Part shown: piece by piece, positions 1 through 8,732 of the stretch
Position numbering within the stretch: position 1 is the first letter of the stretch
How the letters are laid out: each line of letters begins with the position of its first letter
NCBI GenBank assembly: GCA_934725685.1
Contig: CAKVBX010000002.1
Coordinates: 19,877-83,876, forward strand
Direction: 5' to 3'
Source of the DNA: an uncultured Bacilli bacterium
Lineage (GTDB): Bacteria > Bacillota_I > Bacilli_A > RFN20 > CAG-288
Length of the DNA: 64,000 nucleotides
Notes under the pieces: generated by a model
What the model saw: the letters and a program-made list of their open reading frames with translations, nothing else
Database searches by the model: none
What the model was told of the DNA's origin: nothing
Position numbers and translations under genes: made by a program

Positions 1-345
1 GCCAAACTTCCTGAAACACTCACCGTCATCAAGGATTCCGCTTTCAAGTTCTGCTATGAACTCAGAAGAATCCAGATTCCTTCCCATGTCACCACCATCG
101 GAGACGATGCTTTCTTCAATTGTTCCAAGCTCACTTATGTCTATCTTCCGAAGTCTGTCAAGAGCATCGGAACGGTCGCTTTCCGTACCGTCTATGCGTC
201 GGAAGGTAAAGTTAACCTTTACTTCGAAGCAGATTCCTTCGTCAACGAAAACACCGAAGTCGGCAATAATTTCACCAACGGAAATATCTTCTATGGGAAA
301 ACTCTCAGTGATTATGAGACAGACTCCCAGGGTGCACTATTATGA
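1..345 (+). CDS. C-terminal end of a BspA-like leucine-rich-repeat surface protein (5' truncated by window)
   Basis: Frame 1 is open from the first base to a TGA at 343-345. It encodes about two LRR_5-type (BspA-like) repeats, seen as LPETLTVIKDSAF, IPSHVTTIGDDAFFNC and LPKSVKSIGTVAF, with the spacing of the Treponema/Bacteroides BspA family. Such repeats occur in secreted or surface-attached proteins that bind host or partner proteins. After the repeats there is a short polar C-terminal tail and no sortase motif. The stop overlaps the ATG of the next lipoprotein (ATGA at 342-345), so the two are probably co-translated. The N-terminus lies outside the window, so localisation and length are unknown. 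Confidence 0.8.
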   Translation, partial: AKLPETLTVIKDSAFKFCYELRRIQIPSHVTTIGDDAFFNCSKLTYVYLPKSVKSIGTVAFRTVYASEGKVNLYFEADSFVNENTEVGNNFTNGNIFYGKTLSDYETDSQGALL

Positions 346-2039
346 AATCGTCCCATAAGAAACTTCCGCTGCTTCTTCTGATTCCTTCCTTGCTTGTCGG
401 CTGTCAGAACACCGATACGCCGACGGAATCGTCAACTCCGAACACTGAGCCGGCAAAACCGGTCGAGAAACTGGAAATCACCGGTGTCACTCATATTGGT
501 GTCAGGGAATATACGACCATGACCTGTTCCTATCAGGGAAAACTGATCTCTCCGCAGTGGACTTCCTCCGATAAGAAGGTTGCTACCGTTTCGACGACTG
601 GAATGGTCAAAGGCATCTCCATCGGCGATGTTACAATTACGGCATCCTATAACGGATTATCCTCTGATTTCTCTCTTTCCGTTACGGAAAGCTGGGCACT
701 TTCCTCTGTCGTCAGCCGTATTGCTTCTTCCAGTTATCAGGTCAAGATGACCGGGGAAGGCGGTGATTTCGATTCCATGAGCAATCCGTCCTTTACGTTG
801 GATTGCTATGAGAACGGATTCTATTACGAGGGCGGAGATTCCGACGCCTTTGTCGCCGATTATGGTGTCGGTGTCGATGCCAAGAAGAGGAACTTCTATT
901 ATGAGAAGGACGCCACAGGAAAAATCAGTAATGCACTTTATTTCCGTGATCAGTCTCTTGGCATCACTTCCAGATTCTACGGCCTCAGCATTCTCCCAGC
1001 AACTTACTATCGTATGGATCTGAGAGAAGACAATACCTATGATCTGATGAACAATTCCCTCTCTGCCTATTTCCAGGCCCTCTACTTCTTCATGGGAACC
1101 CAGTTCATCTCGACCGAAGAGAAAGATTTCATGGAAGAACTTCAGTCGAGTGTCCTTTCTCTCACTATGACTGTCAACGGGACAAATTCCCTGACGGTCA
1201 ACATGGGATTCGGAAGAAAAGTCGACGAGGAAGAAATCATCGACGAAACAATCAAGCTTGAGATTCAGTCCCTTGCGGATAAGAACGATGCAATTCTTGC
1301 TTCCTTCCTCGACACGTCTTCCCCTGCGTTCCCGGAGGTCTATCCCGAAATTACCAAGCTGTATGAGCTGTCTAAGAACCATAACTATACCCGTGATTTC
1401 GGAAACTACACCGGGGATGGCATCAGTATCCATATCGGCCAGTCCTATTTCACGGATAAGTACATTTTCATCGAGTATACGCCTGAGTATCTCGAAGAGA
1501 CAAAGGGTGCCTATGAAGAGAATCCTCTCATCTCCCGCGGATATGTCGATATCTACGGAAAGAAGGATTATCAGGATGGCAGCTATTACTTCGAATATAA
1601 AGATGGGAAAGTGAATGTCGGCTCCCGTGAAATGAATTCTTCAACCGGTAAGTTCTATTCTCACTGGTATGATTTCTACGAAAACCTCACACTCATTCTC
1701 GATATGTTATCGGATGATTTCTACATGTTCGATAGAATCCAGGCGAGCGGTTCTGCCTTTGCCAAGGAATTCGGTTCTTATTCTCAGATTGGTGCTTCCA
1801 TCACGGAAGAGCTTTTCTCGGATTATCTTCAGGCGATTTCCGGAATGACTGCCAGCGGCATCATTCTCAGCATTGACTATTCGGACGAAAATCCGTCTGA
1901 CACCATCGCAATGGTCGGCGGCCTCTTCACCTATAATTCTAACCTCGCCTACGATTTCCAGAAGTATCCTTACACAAAATTCAACACGACCTCTTCGAAA
2001 GTCATGGATGACTTCCTGAATTCTCTTATCGATCGTTAA
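342..2039 (+). CDS. Lipoprotein with N-terminal BIG2 (Ig-like) domain, function unknown
   Basis: This is a 565-residue predicted lipoprotein. A short basic start, a hydrophobic core and the lipobox LLVGC (Cys21) direct it to lipidation and the outer face of the membrane. A low-complexity Thr/Pro/Glu linker follows. Residues about 49-115 look like a bacterial Ig-like group 2 domain (WTSSDKKVATVSTTGMVKG and following strands). The remaining 450 residues are Tyr/Ser/Asp-rich and match no family I recognise. The start overlaps the stop of the upstream LRR gene, suggesting an operon of surface proteins. Two more large lipoproteins in this window (on the minus strand at 5025 and the plus strand at 13136) share this general style but no obvious sequence. 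Function is unknown. Confidence 0.85.
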   Translation: MKSSHKKLPLLLLIPSLLVGCQNTDTPTESSTPNTEPAKPVEKLEITGVTHIGVREYTTMTCSYQGKLISPQWTSSDKKVATVSTTGMVKGISIGDVTITASYNGLSSDFSLSVTESWALSSVVSRIASSSYQVKMTGEGGDFDSMSNPSFTLDCYENGFYYEGGDSDAFVADYGVGVDAKKRNFYYEKDATGKISNALYFRDQSLGITSRFYGLSILPATYYRMDLREDNTYDLMNNSLSAYFQALYFFMGTQFISTEEKDFMEELQSSVLSLTMTVNGTNSLTVNMGFGRKVDEEEIIDETIKLEIQSLADKNDAILASFLDTSSPAFPEVYPEITKLYELSKNHNYTRDFGNYTGDGISIHIGQSYFTDKYIFIEYTPEYLEETKGAYEENPLISRGYVDIYGKKDYQDGSYYFEYKDGKVNVGSREMNSSTGKFYSHWYDFYENLTLILDMLSDDFYMFDRIQASGSAFAKEFGSYSQIGASITEELFSDYLQAISGMTASGIILSIDYSDENPSDTIAMVGGLFTYNSNLAYDFQKYPYTKFNTTSSKVMDDFLNSLIDR

Positions 2040-2046
2040 GATATTT

Positions 2047-2082
2047 AAAACACCTTGCCTGAAATATGACAGGGTGTTTTTC
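2047..2082 (+). terminator. Intrinsic terminator after the BIG2 lipoprotein
   Basis: The arm AAAACACCTTGCCTG and the arm CAGGGTGTTTTT form an imperfect hairpin running into a T tract just after the TAA of the upstream gene. Confidence 0.7.
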
Positions 2083-2095
2083 TATATAACATAAG

Positions 2096-2130
2096 AAAAA
2101 GGCTTCTGCGGATATGCAGAAGCCTTTTGT
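2096..2130 (-). terminator. Terminator (bidirectional hairpin) for the 960-residue lipoprotein gene
   Basis: AAAAGGCTTCTGC and GCAGAAGCCTTTT form a perfect 13-bp stem around GGATAT. Read on the minus strand the stem is followed by T residues, placing it directly downstream of the convergent lipoprotein gene; it can also back up the terminator at 2047 on the plus strand. Confidence 0.85.
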
Positions 2131-2142
2131 AAATAAAACGGA

Positions 2143-5025
2143 TTACTTCGCTAATGTGATGGTGAAGACTTTTGCACCGAAGGTAACGGTGTAGACACCG
2201 GATGCATAAGTGTAGCTACCGGAGTAAGAAGTGTAAGAGGAGCTTGTGCTATCCGCGTAATAATTCGATGCAGTGGCGCCATAGGAGGAATAGGAGCTGC
2301 TCGGGCCTTTAAATGTGAACTTGCTGGTGGTAGTTCCATCGGTGAAGTAAATGACACCTTCATAGACACCGGTCCTCATTTCCGTCTTGACATAGGTGTA
2401 GGTGGTACCGGATTCATCCTTCATCGTGAATTTGCCACAGAGAATCGCAAGTCTTTCGGTGAAGGTAGCATAATAGGAACTGCTCGGAACCTTGCTGACA
2501 TTGTCGATTTCAACCTTGTTGAGCAGAACCTTCTTATGGGTTGTCTTTTCAGAACCGGAGGAAGCGGCGAGATGTTCTTCGCTATCCTTCATTTCAAGAT
2601 CCAAAGCGGTGACATGATCAGATGTCTTGAGGCTGATCTTGCCTGTGGAAGAAATATCATAGGTGAAGTCATAATTGTCGGTGACAACGAGATCGTTGGA
2701 ACCGATTCCGACGGATCCTGTTCCATCGGCATTGAGCGTCAGGCTCTTGATTTCATAGTAAGAAGAACCAATGTCATAGGTGCCTGCAGCTTTTTCGGCA
2801 GTCCAAGGATCGGTGATGTTGAGGGAGAGAGAGGTGGAAATCGTGGGCTTGGTCTTGGATCCATAGGTGATCTTCACACCGGATTCCGCACGATTGACCG
2901 TGAGCTTGAAGGTGATGGCGCCAGTTGCCTTCTTATCTTCATTGCTGTTGAAGTCAGAGAGGGTGACGGCATCGCTGCTGGCAGCAATCTGGATGTCGGT
3001 GGGATCGTATCCGGCATAAGGAGTTAATTTGAAATTGTAGCTCTGTCCGACATAGACTGTGGAAATGGATTTTCCATCGACCGTGAGGTTGCCAAGCTGG
3101 GAAGAGGTAGAGAAGGCTTCATAGACCGTGGTGACATGGAGATCATAGGTGACCATATTGTATTCGTTGCCGATGGTGATGGTGGTTTCACCAATCTTAC
3201 CTTTTCCTGCAAGGGAACCATTGTAGTTCTTGCTGAAGAATTCGGAATCATAAGTCATGATTTTGTAGTTGCCAAGATCAATCGGAGCAGCCGGCTCGAC
3301 GGCGATGACGCCGAGATCCTTGATTTCCAGGGTCTGGACTCTGGAAGAAATCTCCATGTTATCGGTTGCAGTTTCGATCTCGCTGGCGATGTTGTCCTCC
3401 AAGGGAATCTGGAAGGCGGAAACGGCACTTCTATCGCCATACTCGGCAGAGAACTTGTAGACCTCAGTCTTGGTGAGATAGTCTTCGATGTTATCGACAG
3501 GGAGCTTGGTGCTGGTATCGACAATCTTGCTTCCGGAATAAGACTTCATTGTGTATTCGCCGCTTTCAATTTTGCCGTCTTCGTTGAGGGTGAGGACAAG
3601 ATTGTTGGTGGCGTAATAGGATGTTCCATAAGCACTGGCAGAAACTTCATAGTTGCTGAATTCAATCTTCATGGCATCGCCGATGTCGCCAATATATTCG
3701 CTCTTGATCTTGATGTTATCCTTGATGGCGTCATCAGTGAGCGAGGAACTGCCGGTAATGTGGGCGTGAGCGAGGAAGTATCCGAGAATGGTGTTGATGT
3801 GGTTGTACTCTGCCAGATAGTCGATAACTTTTTCCTTGGCTTGTTCCGTGGTCAGATACTTTCTTTCGAAGGCGTTGACCAATGTGCTTTCCGGTTCGTC
3901 GGCTTTTTCGGTGACATTTTCGGTTTCATCCTTGATAAGAGCACCGGAGACGGACGGATTTGTGAGAGAGGAACCTTCGTATTTTGCGATTTCGTAATAG
4001 TTAGTGGAATTGAGAACGGCTTCTTTCTTGGAAATTGCGGAATTTTCTTTTCCGGCTTCTTCTGTAATGGCACCTTCCGCAGTCTGATCGGCAGAGTAAG
4101 AGTATTCTTCGCTCTGGATGTAGTGCTGATTTTCGTTTAAGGTTTCGGAAATGGTCTTCTTGGTGATGCTGCCGTTCTGGGTAACCGTGGATTCGGAAGT
4201 GAACTTGCTTCCTTCTTCCGCAAACTGGTTGCTGAACTGCTTGATGAACTTCTTATAGGCATCGCCGTCTTCCGGAGCCTGATTCTCTTCCTTGATTTCA
4301 TCGGAAGTGAAAACGAGAGGCTGAGAGAGGGAGAAATCAATGGTGATATCAAAGAGACCCTTCTTGATGGACTCAATGTTGTTATCGTTGAAGCGGAAGG
4401 CTTTGTAATAGGCGGGGTTGAAAGCCATGCTGTCGAAACCGAGAGTTTCACCATCCATCTCGATGTGGAACTGCTGACGATAACGTAAGGGAGCATCTTC
4501 GATGGCAAAGGTGAAATCTTCCTTCATGGTGAAGGCGATAGCATCCTGCCCGTCAGCATAGACGAGCTTGACATCGGTATAATTGGAACCGGTTTTGGTC
4601 AGAGTGAGGGCGCCCTCCTTGATGGTGAGAGTGTAGATACCTTCGTTCATGACCTTGATGTAATGACCGTTGCCGGCTTCAAAACCGTCCTTGGCAGTCA
4701 GAGAATCGAAAGAAATGACGGCAGCATCATCCGTTCCATTAATGAAGAAAGCGTCGCCTCTCTTGAGGGAAATACCAGTCAAAGTATAGGTCTTGGTTGC
4801 TTCATCATAATCGAATTTCTCACTGTCTTTTTCGCCGAGATTGATATTGCCGGCTAAAAAATAGTCCGGAGTTTTCACAACAGGAGTTTCGGTGGCAGGA
4901 GCATCCGTAGCAGGAGCCTCAGTAGCAGGAGTTTCTTCGGTCGTTTTTTCACTGGGCTTGGAATCGCAGCCTGTGACAAGCAGACCGAGCAGAGAAAGAA
5001 GCATAATTGTTTTTGTTTTTTTCAT
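2143..5025 (-). CDS. Large lipoprotein with Thr/Pro/Ala linker, function unknown
   Basis: This is a 960-residue predicted lipoprotein. The lipobox is LLVTGC (Cys20), followed by a low-complexity repeat of the type ATEAPATDAPATETP, typical of a wall-spanning linker. Residues about 50-150 (DYFLAGNINLGEKDSE ... ISLKRGDAFFING) resemble small all-beta carbohydrate-binding modules, but I cannot assign a family. The rest is Ser/Thr/Tyr-rich and ends in a serine/tyrosine repeat-like stretch (SSSYSSYGA, SSSYTSYSGSY). I chose the ATG at 5025, not the in-frame ATG at 5043, because GAAAGG lies 10 nt upstream of 5025 and nothing precedes 5043. A cre-like site lies about 185 nt upstream, which would fit a carbohydrate-related role; that link is inference. 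Confidence 0.85.
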   Translation of the reverse strand: MKKTKTIMLLSLLGLLVTGCDSKPSEKTTEETPATEAPATDAPATETPVVKTPDYFLAGNINLGEKDSEKFDYDEATKTYTLTGISLKRGDAFFINGTDDAAVISFDSLTAKDGFEAGNGHYIKVMNEGIYTLTIKEGALTLTKTGSNYTDVKLVYADGQDAIAFTMKEDFTFAIEDAPLRYRQQFHIEMDGETLGFDSMAFNPAYYKAFRFNDNNIESIKKGLFDITIDFSLSQPLVFTSDEIKEENQAPEDGDAYKKFIKQFSNQFAEEGSKFTSESTVTQNGSITKKTISETLNENQHYIQSEEYSYSADQTAEGAITEEAGKENSAISKKEAVLNSTNYYEIAKYEGSSLTNPSVSGALIKDETENVTEKADEPESTLVNAFERKYLTTEQAKEKVIDYLAEYNHINTILGYFLAHAHITGSSSLTDDAIKDNIKIKSEYIGDIGDAMKIEFSNYEVSASAYGTSYYATNNLVLTLNEDGKIESGEYTMKSYSGSKIVDTSTKLPVDNIEDYLTKTEVYKFSAEYGDRSAVSAFQIPLEDNIASEIETATDNMEISSRVQTLEIKDLGVIAVEPAAPIDLGNYKIMTYDSEFFSKNYNGSLAGKGKIGETTITIGNEYNMVTYDLHVTTVYEAFSTSSQLGNLTVDGKSISTVYVGQSYNFKLTPYAGYDPTDIQIAASSDAVTLSDFNSNEDKKATGAITFKLTVNRAESGVKITYGSKTKPTISTSLSLNITDPWTAEKAAGTYDIGSSYYEIKSLTLNADGTGSVGIGSNDLVVTDNYDFTYDISSTGKISLKTSDHVTALDLEMKDSEEHLAASSGSEKTTHKKVLLNKVEIDNVSKVPSSSYYATFTERLAILCGKFTMKDESGTTYTYVKTEMRTGVYEGVIYFTDGTTTSKFTFKGPSSSYSSYGATASNYYADSTSSSYTSYSGSYTYASGVYTVTFGAKVFTITLAK

Positions 5026-5055
5026 ATTGTTTAAGCCTTTCATTTCAATGTTTTT

Positions 5056-5084
5056 ATTATAATTTCAGCCTTTTTCTATTAAGA
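5056..5084 (-). promoter_or_regulatory. Candidate promoter of the 960-residue lipoprotein gene
   Basis: A perfect minus-strand TATAAT (bases 5056-5061) lies about 30 nt before the start codon at 5025. The -35 position 17 nt further upstream reads TCTTAA and is weak, so an activator or another element may be needed. Confidence 0.45.
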
Positions 5085-5208
5085 AAAGATTAATGATTAT
5101 AGTAGACATGTGAAAAGCGATGAAAATAGGAATTTTTCATTAAAAATCAAATGAAAGTAGCCTGTTTTTTATTAAAAATAAGCAGCAAAATATTCTTAAA
5201 AAAAATAT

Positions 5209-5222
5209 TGAAAGCGCTTTAA
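5209..5222. promoter_or_regulatory. Candidate cre (CcpA-binding) site
   Basis: TGAAAGCGCTTTAA matches the palindromic catabolite-responsive element TGAAAGCGCTTTCA at 13 of 14 positions. It lies in the AT-rich gap 5044-5292 between the large lipoprotein gene and the yhhN-like gene. No other gene is seen in that gap. Function depends on a CcpA-type regulator, not seen in this window. Confidence 0.45.
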
Positions 5223-5292
5223 ATGTCAGGATTTTTTCTTAAAGAAAAGTTGAAATATTGAAAGAAACTTAAAAGATTTTAAAATTCAGAGA

Positions 5293-5961
5293 TCAGAAAA
5301 TGTGATGAATGCCGAAGGCTAAACCATAATAGGTGAATAACTGTCCTACGAGATAAAGAAGCATGATGATGAAGTCACTCTTCTCCATTGTTTTTCCGAC
5401 CACTGCTTTTTCTAAGATGATGTCGCTGGCGATACAACAGACATAACCAATAAAGATCATCGTTCCGCAGGCAGTGGTGCCAGTGAAGAAAAGAATGAGG
5501 GAAAAGATGACGTTTTCAAGATGCAGTGTTGCAAAAGCATATTTGAAGAGGGAGAATTTCTTCCCTTTTTCAAAGACAAAATAACCGAGAAGGGAAGCAA
5601 TGGGAATGGCGATATAAAGCAAAACATAATGCCAGGCCTGAAGCTCCCATCCTAGAATGGCACATTGTGTCAGAATATTCAGAACATGGCTGGAAGCAAA
5701 GAAGGTGGCGCCGAGAAGGAAGAGAAACGGTTTTTCGTCAAAGAGTAGGATGATATCTCCGATACAGGCCAAAAAACAGGCAACTGGAATCAAAGGATAG
5801 TCTTTAGAGAAAAAACACATCGAAATTCCTAGTAACATCAGAAGGAAGGGCTTAGTTCGCATTCTGTGTTTTTCGTTGCCAGTCCGACAGAAAAACAGGT
5901 GGATTGTGGAGAGAGCGAGGTATAGAATGGTTGGTACGGCGATTCCGATTGTTCCTAACAT
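5293..5961 (-). CDS. YhhN-family integral membrane protein (lysoplasmalogenase-like)
   Basis: This is a 222-residue protein made almost entirely of hydrophobic segments, with about eight predicted membrane spans. The pattern PVACFLACIGDIILLF and GYVCCIASDIILE matches the YhhN/TMEM86 family, in which paired Asp residues inside the membrane are conserved; family members hydrolyse the vinyl-ether bond of lysoplasmalogens or are uncharacterised. I start it at the ATG at 5961. The open frame continues upstream through the tRNA-Leu gene, but that extension is not credible. A promoter with an extended -10 ends 6 nt before this ATG and there is no Shine-Dalgarno sequence, so the transcript looks leaderless. 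It follows the tRNA-Leu terminator, so it is transcribed on its own. Confidence 0.75.
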   Translation of the reverse strand: MLGTIGIAVPTILYLALSTIHLFFCRTGNEKHRMRTKPFLLMLLGISMCFFSKDYPLIPVACFLACIGDIILLFDEKPFLFLLGATFFASSHVLNILTQCAILGWELQAWHYVLLYIAIPIASLLGYFVFEKGKKFSLFKYAFATLHLENVIFSLILFFTGTTACGTMIFIGYVCCIASDIILEKAVVGKTMEKSDFIIMLLYLVGQLFTYYGLAFGIHHIF

Positions 5962-5967
5962 GGCTTC

Positions 5968-5996
5968 ATCATACCATGAAATCGATAGAATGTCCA
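5968..5996 (-). promoter_or_regulatory. Leaderless-type promoter of the yhhN-like gene
   Basis: On the minus strand TGGACA (5991-5996), a 17-nt spacer and TATGAT (5968-5973) preceded by TGG give a strong extended -10 promoter. Only 6 nt separate the -10 hexamer from the ATG at 5961, so transcription should start at or next to the start codon. Confidence 0.65.
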
Positions 5997-6013
5997 TTTG
6001 TGATATGAAAAAA

Positions 6014-6045
6014 ACAAAAACTCCGATACATTTCTGTATCGGAGT
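6014..6045 (-). terminator. Terminator of the tRNA-Leu gene
   Basis: On the minus strand ACTCCGATACA and TGTATCGGAGT form a perfect 11-bp stem with a GAAA loop, followed by TTTTTG and more T residues, 12 nt downstream of the tRNA CCA end. Confidence 0.9.
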
Positions 6046-6056
6046 AATGCTTATGA

Positions 6057-6140
<84 letters not shown>

Positions 6141-6155
6141 ATGTCAAGCTTATAA

Positions 6156-6184
6156 ATTATACCTAGATACGGAAATGAATGCAA
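6156..6184 (-). promoter_or_regulatory. Promoter of tRNA-Leu
   Basis: Minus strand: TTGCAT (6179-6184), a 17-nt spacer and TATAAT (6156-6161), ending 15 nt before the mature 5' end of the tRNA. Confidence 0.8.
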
Positions 6185-6275
6185 GAGATTTCTGAAAAAA
6201 ATTCTGCGCTTTTTCTTTGCGGTTTCAAAACATGGGGTTGGCTAAGAGAACGGGAAAGGCTAAAATAGAGAGGCT

Positions 6276-6974
6276 ATGGATAAACGAATACTGCTTTATA
6301 AGATAGATTGTACTCTTGACGGCACAAATCCGATTACCATCAATGTTTATGAGAAAAAGACCGGAAACCGTATGATTGCCCGAATGAGTTATGGAGAACT
6401 CGAGATTTACTGTCCCCGTTATACTTCAAAAAAGTCTGTCGAGGAGTTCATTGCCAAAGTCATTAAGAAAAGACCGGACAATGTCTACGGCCGTCCTTTT
6501 TATAAAGAAGGCGTCTATCTTTATCTTTTAGGGAAAAAGAGATACCTGACCGATGATGTCGGAAAAAAGAATGATCCTTTCTATTTCTATGTTCCTAAGA
6601 CCATGAAGGATCCTCTCACAAAATATAAGAAACTATTCCTTGAATATCTGAAGGAACGATTGGTTATTCTAGGAAAACGGATGAATGTCGATTTGTCCGA
6701 TTGGACCATTCGGACTGGCCTCTTCCTTTCCTATCTGGGCTCCTGTTTTCCGAGAATCCACCAGATGAAATTCGATTACCGGCTTTTTGCTTATCCGACC
6801 TATATTTCTGACAGCGTTCTCATCCATGAAATCGCTCATATTTTTGAAATAAACCATAACGCTAGATTCTATTCTATCGTAAAATATTATTGCCCGGATT
6901 ATGACCGCTTACAGGCGGATATCAATCAGGGATATTTTGAGGGAGAGTTAGATCATGTCATTCCGCATTATTGA
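6276..6974 (+). CDS. YgjP-like (M48/DUF45) zinc metallopeptidase
   Basis: This is a 232-residue protein with the zinc-protease motif HEIAH at residues 184-188 followed by NHNARFY, where the third metal ligand sits in the YgjP/DUF45 family (HELAH...NHS.RFW). This arrangement is typical of the small soluble YgjP-like metallopeptidases, whose substrates are mostly unknown. The N-terminal two thirds contain the expected basic YgjP core. A TAAAAT box lies 9 nt upstream of the ATG, so the leader is very short, with GAGAGG as a possible ribosome site. The 3' end overlaps the next gene by 20 nt, implying co-transcription with the rRNA methyltransferase. Confidence 0.8.
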   Translation: MDKRILLYKIDCTLDGTNPITINVYEKKTGNRMIARMSYGELEIYCPRYTSKKSVEEFIAKVIKKRPDNVYGRPFYKEGVYLYLLGKKRYLTDDVGKKNDPFYFYVPKTMKDPLTKYKKLFLEYLKERLVILGKRMNVDLSDWTIRTGLFLSYLGSCFPRIHQMKFDYRLFAYPTYISDSVLIHEIAHIFEINHNARFYSIVKYYCPDYDRLQADINQGYFEGELDHVIPHY

Positions 6975-7671
6975 GAGCAAGGACAACAAGACCTATAAAG
7001 AACTTCTGGCATTGAAAAAAGGCGACGCCAAGCAGTCTCTCTTTCTCGTGGAAGGAAAAGACCTTGTGGAAGAGGCCATGAAGGATGGCCTTCTTCAGGC
7101 ACTCGTTGTCGTCGACGGGACTTCCTGTCCCAAGATGGATGTTCCCATCTACGGACTGAAACAGGGACTTTACCGGGAACTATCATCCTATCAGTCCTTG
7201 CCGACCATGATGGGAGTCTGTAAGAAAAAGATGGCAACCTTGGATTCCTTGGGAGATAAGGTTATCTATCTCGACCGCATCCAGGATCCTGGAAATGCCG
7301 GAACCATGATACGGACAGCACTTTCCTTCGGGTATTCTTCCTTGGTATTGTCGAAAGATTCTGTCTCCTTATATAACAGTAAAGTTATTCAGAGCACGAA
7401 AGGCGCTCTGTTCCATCTGCCTGTATTACGGGAAGATCTCATCACACTGAAAGAACGCGGATATCATATCTATCTCACGACATTGGATGGTGTGGATGAA
7501 AGCAAAGTCAGTGCGTTAGAGAAACCATTTGTCCTCGTCTTCGGCAATGAAGGCCAGGGGGTATCGAAACAGAATCTCAGCTTGGGCGATAAGCTGAGAA
7601 TTGAAATGAACGGCATTGATTCTCTCAATGTCGCTGTGGCAGCCGGCATCTTCATGTACCGGTTTAGATAA
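6955..7671 (+). CDS. TrmH/SpoU-family rRNA 2'-O-methyltransferase
   Basis: This is a 238-residue SPOUT methyltransferase that transfers a methyl group from SAM to a ribose 2'-OH, most likely in 23S rRNA. The three SpoU motifs are visible: DRIQDPGNAGTMIRTA (motif 1), VLVFGNEGQGVS (motif 2) and IEMNGIDSLNVAVAAGIF (motif 3), which together form the deep trefoil knot that binds SAM. The N-terminal 80 residues resemble the substrate-binding domain (SpoU_sub_bind; FLVEGKDLVEEA). The precise target base cannot be told from sequence. It overlaps the upstream protease gene by 20 nt and is followed 11 nt later by a hydrolase gene. Confidence 0.9.
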   Translation: MSFRIIESKDNKTYKELLALKKGDAKQSLFLVEGKDLVEEAMKDGLLQALVVVDGTSCPKMDVPIYGLKQGLYRELSSYQSLPTMMGVCKKKMATLDSLGDKVIYLDRIQDPGNAGTMIRTALSFGYSSLVLSKDSVSLYNSKVIQSTKGALFHLPVLREDLITLKERGYHIYLTTLDGVDESKVSALEKPFVLVFGNEGQGVSKQNLSLGDKLRIEMNGIDSLNVAVAAGIFMYRFR

Positions 7672-7682
7672 GAGGTTGAAAT

Positions 7683-8621
7683 ATGAACAATTCTAAAGAT
7701 AATGTTAAAGTTGTAAAAAAGACAAACGGGAATTTAACTATAAAGAAACCGACTCAGAAAACAGTTCTTATCTGTACGAATGGCTTCCAGACTACCGATA
7801 CCCATGATGCGATGGGAATGCACGATTACTATGTCCAGAAGTTCCAGAATGACTATCCGGAATGCATCGTTGCTCCGGTTCGCCTTTTTGAGGCTTCCGA
7901 TACAAAAACCCATCATACTCGCCTCTATGAGAAGAGACTCCGTGATGCGGTGGAAAAATACATTGCTCAGGGGTATCGCATCCTTTTGATGGGTTATTCC
8001 TTCAGCGGTGCACTTGTCTGCAAAATTGCTTATCAGTATCAGAAGCATGTGGACAAAGTCATTCTTGTCGCACCGATTTACGATACGATTCTCAACAACA
8101 TGATTCCTGGTTATCTCCGCTATGCGAAGAAGTTCAAGGACCTCGAGAAGAAGTACGGCAACCGCGTCTCTTCCGCAATGGGAAGACAGACGGTCAAAGG
8201 CATGTTCGGTCTTTTGGTCACGATTTTCTGTTCCATTCTCAAGAACAGAAAATATATGCGTAAGGTAAAGCAGGAAACCATTCTCTTAAGAGGCGACCAG
8301 GATCCGATGTGCTCGGAACATTCTGCCAAGAAAGTCCTCTCATCCCTCCGAGGAAATTATGGCTTCTATCTCTATTCCGGACTGAACCATTCCATGCTGA
8401 AATCCTTGCGTCTTAATGGAATTGTCTATGAGGACATTCTTCATTTTGCTTTCGATACGCCCTGTCTCATTCAAAAAAAGGAGAAAATCCAGGCCATCGC
8501 AAAACAGGAAATCCGTCATTACGATGAGGATGGCGAAGAGATTCCGACCTTTACGGAAATCTTCAATGAAGTCGATCCCAATGTCGATAACGACACGATT
8601 GCAAGACAGGATCAGATTTGA
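7683..8621 (+). CDS. Alpha/beta-hydrolase-fold protein
   Basis: This is a 312-residue cytosolic protein with an alpha/beta-hydrolase core. The nucleophile elbow is GYSFSG (about residue 103), the likely acid lies in RGDQDPMC and the histidine in GLNHSM near residue 240. This catalytic order suits a serine esterase, lipase or acyl transferase, but the substrate is unknown. The first 30 residues are Lys/Asn-rich and the last 45 acidic, both probably disordered. GAGGT lies just before the ATG. It is the last gene of the 6276-8621 unit and is followed by a terminator. Confidence 0.75.
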   Translation: MNNSKDNVKVVKKTNGNLTIKKPTQKTVLICTNGFQTTDTHDAMGMHDYYVQKFQNDYPECIVAPVRLFEASDTKTHHTRLYEKRLRDAVEKYIAQGYRILLMGYSFSGALVCKIAYQYQKHVDKVILVAPIYDTILNNMIPGYLRYAKKFKDLEKKYGNRVSSAMGRQTVKGMFGLLVTIFCSILKNRKYMRKVKQETILLRGDQDPMCSEHSAKKVLSSLRGNYGFYLYSGLNHSMLKSLRLNGIVYEDILHFAFDTPCLIQKKEKIQAIAKQEIRHYDEDGEEIPTFTEIFNEVDPNVDNDTIARQDQI

Positions 8622-8625
8622 AAAC

Positions 8626-8647
8626 AGGCGGCTTAGGCCGCTTTTTT
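8626..8647 (+). terminator. Intrinsic terminator before ileS
   Basis: GCGGC-TTAG-GCCGC hairpin followed by six T residues, directly after the hydrolase stop codon. Confidence 0.85.
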
Positions 8648-8661
8648 CTTTCAACCTGGAT

Positions 8662-8690
8662 TTGTGTATTTATTATACTTTTAATATAAT
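8662..8690 (+). promoter_or_regulatory. Promoter of the ileS-lspA-rluD operon
   Basis: TTGTGT (8662-8667), a 17-nt spacer and TATAAT (8685-8690). The leader to ileS is only about 35 nt, too short for a T-box. Confidence 0.75.
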
Positions 8691-8732
8691 AAGAAAGTTT
8701 CTTTGGAAACCCTTATTTTTTGGAGGCCTTTT

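Noticed and set aside
3136..4140. 334-codon plus-strand frame inside the large lipoprotein gene
   Set aside because: Antisense shadow of the lipoprotein; no promoter, ribosome site or recognisable domain.
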